The notes under the pieces were generated by a model. That model saw nothing but the letters and a program-made list of their open reading frames with translations. It had not been told where the DNA came from and ran no database searches. Made by a program: the position numbers and the translations under genes. DNA of 64,000 bases from Anisakis pegreffii (taxonomy: Eukaryota; Nematoda; Chromadorea; Rhabditida; Anisakidae): assembly GCA_035041965.1 (NCBI GenBank), contig JAPYMA010000316.1, positions 62,001 to 126,000 of the forward strand, in the 5' to 3' direction. Shown here piece by piece: positions 12,041 to 23,476 of the stretch. Every line of letters starts with the position of its first letter. The first letter of the stretch is position 1.

Positions 12041-15000
12041 TTATCGACGTTTAACAAACTGATATATGACATACGCTCCAATGCTTATCGCAGCTATCCC
12101 GACCGATACGAACAATGCTTCGGTCAACATCGATGGGCTGCAATCGAATCATCAAAAATATTTCAATGTAAAGAATCTAAAATGTAAACATTTTAAATCC
12201 TTAACTTGAAAATATTTTTTAAAAACGAACACTGAAAAAACACTTGAGTTTTCATCAACATATCTTTAATTTTTTTAAACTTTCCTGCTGTACTATGCCA
12301 ATGAAATATCAACATTTCTTACTGAATTGTTAAACTTTCCAGCTGGACTATGCCACAATTAGTCTACTGCAATCTTGAATCTAAAACGCGCTTTTACGAC
12401 AAAAGAGCAATCAAGCCAATTAAACACCGACCTTGCAGGATCCAAAATACTGATAGGTTTTTTGGGTGTTCTCGGCACATCGTCTATAATCGAATGCGTG
12501 CTCGGCGCAGCGCTTGTCGTCGAAGCACCATCATCATTCTCACTGTTATCAACCAGCCCAACTCCACTGCTCGGCTTCAAACTACCACCAATTTCGGTCT
12601 CCAAGTTTTTAGCCGTATTTACATCTGTTACACCTAACAATGAAACTTATTAATTCACAAGCCACCCAATGATCGAAACAACCAAATCATTTGAGCCCTA
12701 ACAAACTCCTTGAACAGCTAAGAAATTATCCACTTTCCACTGTCACACAATAACTCACCAAATGTAGATAACAACACGAAAAGTAATGAAAATTTCGACC
12801 CCCAACAAAATTTCAAAACTTTTTTCCAGTCTTTCCAGATCCACAAGCCACAACAAACAGAAATAAAGTAGTACCCGTATGAAGACGAGATGATAAGTAG
12901 GGTGATGTAGCCGTCCTCAAACTGGTGCTGTCATCGCTGTGAATGCTTGACACCGACAATGCTGGATAGCCATTGGAAGCCAACACGACTGAAGCAGCAG
13001 AAACAGAGAATTAATTAAAAATCAAAACCCGCGAAAACGATAGTTTTATCACTCCAAAATTATCGCAAAAAATCGCTCACTACACTTCCGATTGAAACCA
13101 ATCAAATTTCAGATTTCATGTAAAATCACTGCAAATTCCATCTAAACTCTTCTTTCCGGATGAATCGCCCACTCAACGATAAGATATCTCTCAAAGAAAT
13201 CTGCTCTAACCACTCACCTCTCTGTGGCTCGGCCGTGGTCATGGTTCGTTCAGCGGTCGATCTTGCAGTTTTAGCAGATTCACTCGGTGGAGTGCTAACA
13301 ATTCGAACACTTCGTCCGCCCGCGATCTCCGCTTCCGATGACAACTTTGCCGATACTTCAGTTGTACCGTGCAAGAAATTCGTTGGCTTCTGAAGTATCA
13401 CAACAACACTCAAAATCATCCAACCCATATCGCTAACTCTCAACTATTCACATGTCGAATAGCTCGTAAAGAGTTCACAAACTGCTTTTCAACGACAACG
13501 TACGAATCGTTAAAAAACAACCCTATGAAACGTGAAAATACTCTTCATCTGAGACGAATGTAATCAATGAAAGAAAACACAACGAACACGAACAACACAA
13601 AACTGAATGCAATAGCAACATTCTCCACTCGACCGATGCAAAAATTTGCAGAACGCTATGCAAACAACACAAATGAATATCTGCTGTGCAAAAATGAAAG
13701 CAGTTGTAAAATATGACCTAACTCAACGCCACATAAACTTTAAACTTTTACTACGCATTTAGACACCGTTCAACTCTACCTAGATCCAATACAGTATATC
13801 CCTTTATATCCAATATAGGATTAAAATCGCTAACTCCGATCAAAACTGAACTTATCTTCGAGATTTCATTCGTCAAACAGTAGCTGGCCCGTCAACGACA
13901 TGGCAATGAACAATGAAAATGAAATAAAATGATCGCAATCGAATCGAAATTGTTTTGAAGATGGAATCAAAACAAAAATATTCCAATCACATGAACGCAC
14001 GTAAATAACAAACCAATAAAAACACGCATCGCTGTTATCGTTATCATTACTACGACACACATCGCAAAAGAATGAATTGAATGTGCTCACAAGACGCAAA
14101 GCAGGAAAACTTCTCACTGTACTATAAACAATAACAAATTTTGTGAATTCAATCACTTCATTTAAAACTTCAGCTTACTTTTTGAATTGGCTAATTTTTT
14201 CCGAAACTTTTTCCTCAATTTCTCTTTTCTATTCGAAAGCATTCATAAGTTGCATTCAGAGGATAACGACCGAGTTCTCGTAAAATTTTTGAATTAAAAA
14301 TCCCAATATAATTTGAATAAATTCAAATTCTTCACAAAGAAACTTCGTTCCAAACAAAAAAACACAAAAAAAGATCAACCATCTTCACGCATACTACCAC
14401 GCTTGAGAAACGTAACCAAAAGATGTTGAGCACAATTGTAATTCTCACGAAAATCGAACTATTTTACCTTAATGATTTTCTGCGATATTTAAAAAGGAAA
14501 CAAATTTTGATGTGGAGCTGAATGAATTAAAATCAAATTAAATTAGTGCCTTTCTACCATTGAATTTATAATAGTGATCAGCGCCACTGATAAACCAGCC
14601 ACTGGTATCGATAACTGATAAAACGATAACACAAACAAAACAGCCCCGAACGAGCACACGTGCTATAACGTCACAGCACGTGAACCTCCTCTATAAAATG
14701 AAAAACGATATTGTGACGTTATCGAGAGATCTTTCGAATACATTCCACCATTTAATCGCTCACCTAGAACGATAAATAAGATGAGCTCATGTCGATGTTA
14801 CTAAGTAACTTCAGTCGAGTTGAAAACTGAAAGGTGCAATCGTTTTCGCTTAAAATAATAAATAGCCCAATAAACGCAACAAAAAACAAAACCGGTGACA
14901 ATAAGAAAAATTTCGATGATCAATCAATACAAGTTAACGGCTGGAAGCGAGAGCAAAGTATCGTGAACGTAACCGAGCAAGCACCTAATTAAAGCACTCC

Positions 15001-18000
15001 TGATGGAGACTGTAGACGGGTGCTTTCAGCTTCAACCACTTCCTATCAAATAAAAAATCACTCATCAATTCACTTTCAAATTCACCTCATATCACAACAT
15101 TCAATCTTTAACAAACATTCCAGACAGTCGCACCTCATCCACATCACAGTACAATAAGCATACAATAAGCAAAGCACAATGAAACTAATCACGAATACTC
15201 CAATTACCGTCTATCACTTCATAACACATTAATCAATAGAACGAATAACGAGAAGCAAAGTCAACAAAATGGCACTCCAAATGTACTTAAGAGTTCAAAA
15301 ACAAAAACTAAAACGAAGTAAGAGCACAGAATGTTAACGTTTGATAAGCTCGATCTAATAATAACAACACCTGACACACTCTATTTCATCCGTTCATTAC
15401 TCAAAATTGCCACTTTCAATCAGAGAAACTTAAACAAATTGTTACAACCACTCCACTACATTGCGTCCTCCTTCCCATTAATCAACCACACTCTCGACTC
15501 GACAATCAAATAAAACCAGCGAAATACATACAACTATATTCGAAACTCAACGGAAATAATACAGCACTAATAGCTGTAATAATAATAATAACAATACTCG
15601 CAATAAGATTTTAACTTTGTAATTATATCATAATGACAATAATAATTGAATAATGATAATTCTAATAACGAGAACAATAATAATATTAATAATAATGTAT
15701 AATTGTAATATGATAATAACTGTAATAAAATCATTATGACAACAATAATTGAAATAATGATAATTATACAAGAACAATCATAATAATAATGATGACAATG
15801 GCAGCAATATTGATAGAAGAGAACACTCCCACACCCTTCTGTATCATAGGAAAACAGCAAAAACATGTGGGTTTCGTAATATATTCACATCAATGAAAAA
15901 ACTAGTTTGTACAATACAAAATTCCTATGCTGTTAACAAAATCTCAGTTATTCATTTCACTGATTGTGAATATTTTCTCGCTTGCACAACTATTATTCAC
16001 CCATCACGATGACAACTACATTAATAATATTAATCACAATGAAATGAATAATTGCAATGAAATGACAACTGAATTAAAATTGACTTAAGACAACTCACTC
16101 TGTCTTTAAAATACTATAAACATTTTGAAATACATTTGGAGCTTGAATCATGCAATGATGATAACAAACAAAAGCTAAAGCATCCGGATCTGTTCCAGAC
16201 TCATTGATAACCACGACCTCAAATAAGACAAAACTAACCGAAACAAGCTTCCGGTCAGCATCTGGCTCAATAATAAGCTTTGCAGAATGCTTGATCTGAC
16301 GAAATACCGACACTGCTTCGTCGTGGCTTTTTCCACTCAAACCAATACCATTCACCTTAAGAACGCATTTGAAAGTTCCTCGCTAGGATAATGTTAATCC
16401 TTTTGCCAGCAATAACCTTATCTAATTTTTCCAAACACCAGTCTGATCACCTTTAAATCCAGTTGACATTCTATTAATTCCCCTTATTCATTTGCTCTCA
16501 TTATATCTCCGAAACGTCTTCTTTTCATTGCCCAAAAACTCTTAACATTCTGAACTAACCGAAATTATGCGATCACCTTCTTTCAAACGACCATCGTTAT
16601 AGGCAGCACCCCCTAACGCAATTCTCGATACGAATATACCGTTGTCACCTGGCATGTGCTCACTGTCCGTACCTCCAACTATATTGAAACCCAATCCTTA
16701 AACCTTATCAAATTTCAAACTCTCAAATTTTACCTGCAAAGAGAAATTCCATCGGAAATGAACTCAAGTTAATGGCTTGTCAAGACGACACCAACGTTCG
16801 CGTTGAATAAACAAAGACAAGCAACCACTGTTGTCACAATAAATCAATTTATCAGTTTCATTTTCAATAAGTCTGGACCTCAAAATTCTCAAAATTATTT
16901 CAATTTGAAAACGAACCGTTGGCTCCCTTGAATAGCTCGATGGCTCTTGTTTCGTCTTCAGTTTCAGTTTCTGGTTTTTTCGGCATCTCAGATATGGGCA
17001 CTTCACTAACCACCTAAAGTAACGTAATCAAATGAAAAATTCACGCGAAGTAAAAAATTCTAAATAAACTCAAAAAAAGAAAAATTCACACGTGAAAACG
17101 AAAAACCGGAAACTTCATTCAGCTGCTGAATACTTATTGAGAAAATGAATCAATGCAAATTTCGTCAGAACGATAGGCGTAAACCACTGACGAGAAATAA
17201 GATTGGTGTTCAAGAGCGCAGTTAGACTACAAGCAACATTTCCATCTTACTTCTTACTTTACTCTAGAAGCAATAGACGATGAGAGCTTTAAAATGATTG
17301 AAGGAAACCTGATTTTTATCGGGCAGTTGCTGCTCAACTGGATGAACTGAAACGTTTTCGACGTATCTTTTCACGCGAATTGGACCGGTTGTAATCAATG
17401 AAAGTGTACGCTCCGGTGTGTGTTCGTCTTTAATTGTACTCTGATTGTGGACGTGACTATTCGAAATCAGCGAAGAATCAATGAGACTTGCTGAGTCGAA
17501 CGAACGAAGCGATGCAGCTCGACGACCGTTAAGGCCTAGACGAGACAGTAAACGTTTTCCAGCTTCTGCGATGGACAAACGTGAACGCCAAAGGCCTGAA
17601 AATTAAACCTCATCCGTCTGTTTCCAGCACCTTCCCACTCACTTTTTCCAATTAAACTGCTTTGATTCATCAAAAGCTCGCTATTTTCAAGTGCTCGTTC
17701 AAATCATGCAAAAATTCAAGTCATAAGAAAAACCACAATTCTAACAATAAGTAGAGAACATTCTAAGTGAAAGATATTTTGAGAATTCGCATTAAAATCA
17801 CCAACCTTTACGCTTCTTTTGTGCTCCTCCGAATGCTTTTAGATCCGTATAGTCCTGACCCGCACCAAGTCTGTGCTCAAAACTTGCTGACGGTAAGGTT
17901 CTTGACGCTGCAGTCAACTGGTTCTTTTCGTTCACAGTGACAGCTTGATGTGATGATCTTGAGATTGGTGTTGAATGACGTGCTACACGGAACTCGTTGT

Positions 18001-18229
18001 GGCTATCACCGGAGACAAGGATTCGCTGAGTAAACGATGCCGAATCCTCCGAGAATAGAATATCTTCTGAAGAATTATCCAAGTTTTCATTGAACGTTTG
18101 ATAAGTTGCTTGAAATGGTCGACTTTGTGCGGATCGCTCTGATGCTATTAGCCGTCCGTCTCTGTGTGCTCCTTTCGCATATTCATCCATATTGTTCGCA
18201 TCTGCTGCTTGATTTGTATCAACAAACAT
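12041..18229 (-). CDS. PDZ-domain protein with C-terminal membrane anchor (SYNJ2BP/OMP25-like)
   Basis: Nine minus-strand exons join with matching phases: 18229-17806, 17595-17309, 17013-16917, 16696-16560, 16355-16239, 13389-13218, 12988-12875, 12633-12432 and 12137-12041. The total is 1647 nt, or 548 aa. An in-frame TAG and a GTGTATAG acceptor-like site lie just before the ATG, so trans-splicing there is possible. Residues 1-250 are polar and Ser/Arg-rich. A PDZ domain spans about 255-352, with the carboxylate loop GLGF at 270-273, then IVGGTD, GIFVSRI and GRLKEGDRIIS, close to the SYNJ2BP pattern. A Ser/Thr/Pro-rich linker follows. One hydrophobic helix at about 524-545 ends in KRR, as in tail-anchored outer-mitochondrial-membrane proteins. 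SYNJ2BP itself is only about 145 aa, so this protein is much larger. Intron 5 is 2.8 kb, so the 3' part could instead be a separate transcript, and exon 5 could also read through to a stop at 16095. Confidence 0.6.
14657..14721. promoter_or_regulatory. E-box/CRE cluster in the long intron
   Basis: Two CACGTG E-boxes (14657-14662 and 14677-14682) flank a CRE-like TAACGTCA (14666-14673). An inverted CRE, TGACGTTA, lies at 14714-14721, with a TATAAA-like CTATAAAATG (14691-14700) between. The cluster sits inside intron 5 of the PDZ gene. It could serve an internal promoter for the 3' exons or act as an intronic enhancer. Confidence 0.35.
15577..15806. repeat. degenerate AAT/GAT trinucleotide-rich tract
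   Basis: A low-complexity run of AATAAT, GATAAT and ATTGAAAT words lies within the long intron of the PDZ gene. The 99-codon minus-strand frame over it (Tyr/Ile/Leu-rich) is an artefact of this composition. Confidence 0.8.
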
Positions 18230-20126
18230 TACAGCACTCTTTGCCTATACACCATTCAAGCTATAACCAATAAGACAGTTCAGAACGAACGCTTTCCGCA
18301 TCTGTGACCGAAGACAGAATAGAAGAATCTCAGATATCCTGAGGTATAATCTCAGACGATCTACGACCAAATGCTACCTTCACAGAGGTTATGATAGGAC
18401 TTGTTACACAAGTGATATGTGTGTATCTATGTAAGAGAATCATAAAGCTCAGGAGACCACAACTAGAATTTATAGAATTCGCAAACTTTTAACTGAGATC
18501 CAGCTTTCGTGGTCTTTATAGGTGCTTGGCTCATATCTCAATTGTTATAAAGAGCTCTGCATTTGGGTTATTTAGAGTGATCGATGCGATGCAAATGAAA
18601 ATTGAAACTTGCATGGAGAATATAGTCCACATTAACTATAAGTAGGCAAAACAATTTTCTCAAAACATTGCTAACATACTGGAAAATCGCCTCGGAACTT
18701 CGACGACGAGAAGAACGTACCGCAGTCCTCACTCGCTATCGGCCAATAACCCCAACGTATCCAAACAATCAATGACACCTTCTTTCTAAGCGAATTGAAT
18801 TCCGATGCTTTTGCATATCCTTATTGTGACATATGAATATTCTCTTCCACTCTCGTTGAGATGGAATAGATATTTACAATTGGTAATTTGCAATCAAATT
18901 CAGCAAATCAGTCAGAATCTCTTTCATTTACGGTGCAATTTTGCATATTCATTGCCGAGCTATTCAACTTTTGATGACGTCGACAATACTGGTTTGGATT
19001 TATCATAAATTAACATATCCAATCCAGTTCATATGAATGAATTTTTTATCAAAAATTACTATGTACACAATTCTTTTGACAAACTGAACAAAGATTACAC
19101 GCTTAATAAAAGCATAAAGCATTTGGTTCGAGTTTGATTTCGAATGTTAATCAGCTCCAAACACAAGTAAAATAAGAATATTTACGGCTAAAAAAGCATA
19201 CAGGTAAGGAATAAAAGGAGGCATAGAGCGTGAAACTGTATAACTCTTCTGGATTCAGTATTCAGGGAGTGGAATTAAGTGGTTGTCGTATGGGAGAGAG
19301 AAGCGAGGATACCAAAATGGAGTGGGTTGAAAAACTAATGTTGACTGAATTTTCTTTTTCATTCCATTATTGTTCAATTTAGCTTTCGAGGTGTTTATTT
19401 TCTTAGAAGAAAGTAATCTTTCTGATAAGACCGATAAACGCTTGTCAGCAAACTTCTTAACCATTGAATTGTTACCCGATCGTCTTCTGATAATTCATCG
19501 GGAATGAACAGAATGCCGGAATATGTGCCGTGAAGGTCACATGGTCACTCAGTAATGGTCATGACGGTCACTTACTAGGAAAGGTCACAAACTTAATCTG
19601 GCGTTTCGTGATGAAATATACATCAGATTGTAGATCTCCTCGAGCTGATCATTAATATGTAAGAAATTTTTGCGAAACACAAACGGGAGGCGAAATATGA
19701 CGGGGAAAAGGTGTTCAGTGTATTGAAGCTACGTTCTGAATGTTGATCTGGCAGTAGTTAGTGAATCGTTAGAGAAGGTAATGTGGCTCTGCCGTACAAC
19801 TCAAAGGAGGCACGAAGCGTGAATTGATGAGAAACGTTAATTTGGACGATAGAAGCCCAACTATGCTCTGCAAAATAAGCAACTCTCAAAATCAACCATC
19901 ACCTGTAGTGTGCTGAAAATGCAACTGATCTAGTGTCGGTGAGTTGCCAGCCAAGCACTCAGTCCGGATCATTCATTACCTCACAAAATTCCATGCCACA
20001 AATAGAGAGCGAAACTTTCACTTCTGTAGTGATGTCGTACGATTAGAGCTGATGATCAATTACTTCGAACCTATCGCTAGAAAAAAAATTCAAGCGTTGA
20101 GATCAGTTGTGATTTGAGTCAAGTTT
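18230..20126. other. intergenic, with short coding-like patches
   Basis: A plus-strand stretch at about 18645-18789 is open for 47 codons with good codon texture (LENRLGTSTTRRTYRSPHS) after a TAG acceptor-like site. The opposite strand is open too and ends in a CCA|GTATGT donor, which could be a 5' exon of the PDZ gene. At 19255-19550 two minus-strand frames overlap, one with ELSEDDRVTIQWLRSLL. The word AAAGGAGGCA followed by GCGTGAA occurs twice, near 19217 and 19804. None of this makes a complete gene model. Confidence 0.35.
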
Positions 20127-20182
20127 CACTGGAAACTTGACTTAAATGACATCTCACTGGAAACTTGACTTAAATGACATCT
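20127..20182. repeat. 28-bp tandem duplication, two copies
   Basis: A 28-bp unit starting CACTGGAAACTTGACTTAA is present twice in perfect succession (20127-20154 and 20155-20182). Confidence 0.85.
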
Positions 20183-20441
20183 CCCCAACTAACCAAGGCA
20201 AGTGACGATACGGTATCGAGCAAATTACCAGTTGAATGCGATTTTACTTTTCACCTGAACCGTGAGTGTATGCTCATATGAATTGTTTTATCAATAACGG
20301 TTACGTGAACTATCTCATGCAATTCAATGCAATAATTTGACATGATCAACGTCAATGGTGCGATTCTGTTGTGATTGCGATGTAACGTTTGCTGTGGCTT
20401 GATGTAGTCAGACTGATATGGGCATGATGATCGGTTTAGTG

Positions 20442-20757
20442 CAGTGATTCCCAACCATTTTTTTGCCCCGTGGAATCCCTAGAAAATTTTAAGATGCCCT
20501 TGGACCCCTACGACTTAATCTCATGAGGATCCGAAACGAAACAAAACAAAGATATTTCAAAAAATGAAGGTGGACAGTAGAAGACTGAGTTCGCAACCCG
20601 AGGTGCCGTATAGACAAGTATACAACATCAGAGTGCGTTTACACGCGTTTATGTGTCGAGCTCCGTCCTGCCCACTTTATTGTCCACTCTCTCGAGCAGC
20701 TTGGCATGTCGTCTCGGACCTTCACGGGGTCCATGGAGCCCCGGTTGGGAAACCCTG
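20442..20757. mobile_element. hAT-type MITE (316 bp)
   Basis: The element begins CAGTGATTCCCAACC and ends GGTTGGGAAACCCTG, which are inverted terminal repeats of hAT type. The internal TTTTTTGCCCCGTGGAATCCC motif is common in such MITEs. The flanking 8-mers GTTTAGTG and ATTTAGCA are a decayed 8-bp target duplication (five identical positions). The same duplicated flank at 27060-27090 lacks the insertion, which marks an empty site. It has no coding capacity. Confidence 0.75.
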
Positions 20758-21103
20758 ATTTAGCATTTCAATCGGCATTGTTAAAAATGAAGTCACTCAT
20801 TCAATTTTTAACATTATTTATCCTTCGAGATCTCATCTCACCAAAACGTTCAGAATCAGCCTGTGCAGACGATCGTCAATATATTCACAAGGCTGTAAAT
20901 CAAAATTTCACACGAAAAGACAGAGAACATCTGAAGATGAAATTGAAAACTCATATACACTGATTAACGTACAAACTATCAATCAATTGTTCGAGTATTC
21001 ATGATGCCGTTTACTGTCCTCGACGAGCACTCCTCTCTCATGGAATGACAGCTTCATTTTCGTGGTATATCCGAATGACTGCCCAAACATCGCTTTGTAC
21101 CAA

Positions 21104-23476
21104 TCACTTGCACGAACAGCATCCCGTCAGCCAGTTTTTTAGATCCCTCCGTAAATTTCTTGAGAATAATGCATACGTCAACCCTTTGCCGCACTTCAAT
21201 GCGGCTGATATCGACAGAATCACTCTGAAGATTGCGTTGTTCGTTCTGAAATTGCACTTATTATTGGACCGAAGTGTTTCCAAGATTTCAAAATACGAGA
21301 AGAGGAAATTCGATTCAGGAAAAGCTACAACATCCGGAATATTGTTGTTTACAGGATAGGGTTCGACTTTGGAGATCGGTGCCGTGAGTCAGCGAATTTG
21401 AGATTATCAAAAATAAATGAAAAACTGGTAGCTAGCTTACAAATGGGCAGTGTTGTAGAAAATCGTTGATATGATTAGAATACTACTGAATAAAATGAAA
21501 TTCAGACACAATCTCTGGGCAAGTTGGGTATCTCTCATCTTGCTTGCTGCGGGCGATTGAGATACTGGAGGTGTGCTTTTTTTCTGTAAGATTCAGTATG
21601 TCAACCAATTATTTTAAGAAGGAAGTAGCCATTCTGAAGAGAAACTATGAAGTCTTTCAGGAAAACAGTCATTCTCCATCCAAAGATGATTAAGAGCTTA
21701 CTGTTGGCTTGCCAGATGATACATTTGCTTTAAATGATGCTGAAATAATCAAATATTCATTTAAAATCATAGTTAATTTTTTTAAAATAACTATTTCAAG
21801 TCGCTTGAATAATTTAAAAACATTCAGATCATCACCGATAGCTACAACTGAAGGTTTGTGTGGAACGAGTTGAAAAAAAAAGTGAAAAAAGAGAAAGGAA
21901 TATATAAGATCAGACGTAAACCAGTTTTTCAAAAAAAAACAGTAAAACAGTTACGATCTCTCCAGAGGTGTGATGTAGGCATTTGCCTCCTTATAGAACA
22001 GATACTCAGCTGAACGTAAGCTTCGGATGTCTCGCCTTGCGAATTTCACTTTCAGCGAAAAAGCAGGAACACTGCGCGGAATTGCGGAAAAAAAAGATTC
22101 AAGAAGAAACAATGAAACTGACATAAAGTTCACAAGTTCAAGTAAATGAACAATAGACTTACGCGTTGATGTTGCGATCGACGGTTTCACTTCGATACAT
22201 TTCGGATGCTTCACTCGATACAATTTGAAAATTAACAGCGCATCTATGCAGAACATCGTCACAATTGAGATAATCTAATAAGACAAAATTTAGATGTGTT
22301 TCAGCAAATCACATGCCAATAAGAGCAATAAATGTCACATCTTTGACAAATTCCAACGGAGAAACGAATACAAACGAAACTTGCCTGCAGAACAATATTG
22401 AAAGTGTTATAGAAGTGAGTTCCAGGCTTGCTGAAGTCGAATGACCAATAGAAACCGGGTACGTGGAATACGAAACCACAACACGGTGTGAACAAGGGTA
22501 CGGTTATGGCCATACATATGAACACTACTAGTGAAAGAGCGAATACTGCATGCTTCGCACGAATTTTTCGGTATCTGATAGGGAAGTACAATGCACTGAA
22601 ATCATCAAGTTCTTTATAACTGCTGCTACCCCGAGTAGATCAGGTTTTAAGAGGACAAAGGGAAAGGCCTTTACTCAGAGACATTTCCAGCATGATGGAA
22701 TGATCCATCCATGAATTAAAAGGATGAATTCACCTGAAATGAACCAACGCCAGTAAGGGGAATATGAACAGCTCAACGAACCATGCCATGCTAATCATCA
22801 CCACCACGATTACAGTGTATGGTGAGCCTGAAATTTATATCACCGGATATATTATCTTCATATAATTTTTGGAATTGGAGGTGTAGTAATGTTGCCAGAT
22901 GGCTATGATAAGAGTGCACTCGCGATCACGGAATTCTCGGAATGATTTTAAAAAAGTGCATTGAAACCGAGAATTCGTGAACACTTCACTCGACCGAAAT
23001 CGAATAACTCAAATTTTGTCATCAAAATTTGAGTAATTCGATCTCGCTTAAACTGTCTCCTTCACTTCTTTCCCATTTCTGGAACGATTTATGGGCTTCT
23101 TCTGTGGCAGAATAGGCATAAAATTATTGAGTCATTCGTTTTACTCCATCGTTTTTTTCCAAAGTTATCATTCAACGTTCCTCCGCGATTGTGGAGTCTT
23201 CACACTTTCGAAATGCTGACTTTCTGTGACCATTCCTTAAAATTCTCTCGAGAATCTTCAAGAAGCCTCACCGAACAACGCATATCCAAGGATTGAACTT
23301 GGTACGACATAAAACAAAAATGTTACGAGAGTGATGGAATCACAGATTAAAATCGATGATATCAAAATAAATGGAACTTCTTGGAAGTAGTCTGATTTAC
23401 TGAATATGATCGCACAGCAGAGCAGATTCAGCACTAATATTATTACCCACAATGTGATCATTATATACATCAACAT
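21104..23476 (-). CDS. nematode serpentine 7TM chemoreceptor, copy 1
   Basis: Seven minus-strand exons, 23476-23272, 22827-22734, 22595-22385, 22274-22163, 21739-21702, 21583-21441 and 21245-21104, join in frame to 945 nt (314 aa), a normal length for nematode chemoreceptors. An in-frame stop precedes the first Met. TM1 and TM2 are in exon 1 (residues 1-68) and TM3 in exon 2. Exon 3 opens with ALYFPIRYRKI at the usual DRY-loop position and continues through TM4 and GFYWSFDF. TM5 ends in DALLIFKLYR. Exons 5-6 carry the third intracellular loop and TM6. Exon 7 carries TM7 and an LTYALFSRNLRRDL tail. The WSFDF loop and D-x-x-x-FK pattern recall Srx-type receptors, but the class is not settled. 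The intron after exon 3 starts with GC (CAG|GCAAGT), a GC-AG intron. It is the first of three paralogues. Confidence 0.75.
23000..23041. repeat. 19-bp intronic palindrome
   Basis: Arms 23000-23018 and 23023-23041 match at 18 of 19 positions around a TCAT loop. The hairpin lies in intron 1 of receptor copy 1 and is kept in copy 2 (29466-29507). In copy 3 the corresponding sequence is degraded. Confidence 0.75.

Noticed and set aside
15567..15866. 99-codon Tyr/Ile-rich minus-strand frame
   Set aside because: It is produced by AAT/GAT low-complexity repeats inside an intron.
21045..21359. 104-codon plus-strand frame, repeated at 27311-27658
   Set aside because: It is antisense to receptor exon 7 and its flanks. 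The minus strand gives a spliced 7TM protein with consistent phases, so the plus frame is a shadow.
21951..22262. Continuous minus-strand frame running past receptor exon 4 to a stop
   Set aside because: Splicing at the ACG C|GTAAGTC donor into the 38-nt exon 5 restores the receptor in all copies. The read-through tail is not shared by copies 2 and 3.
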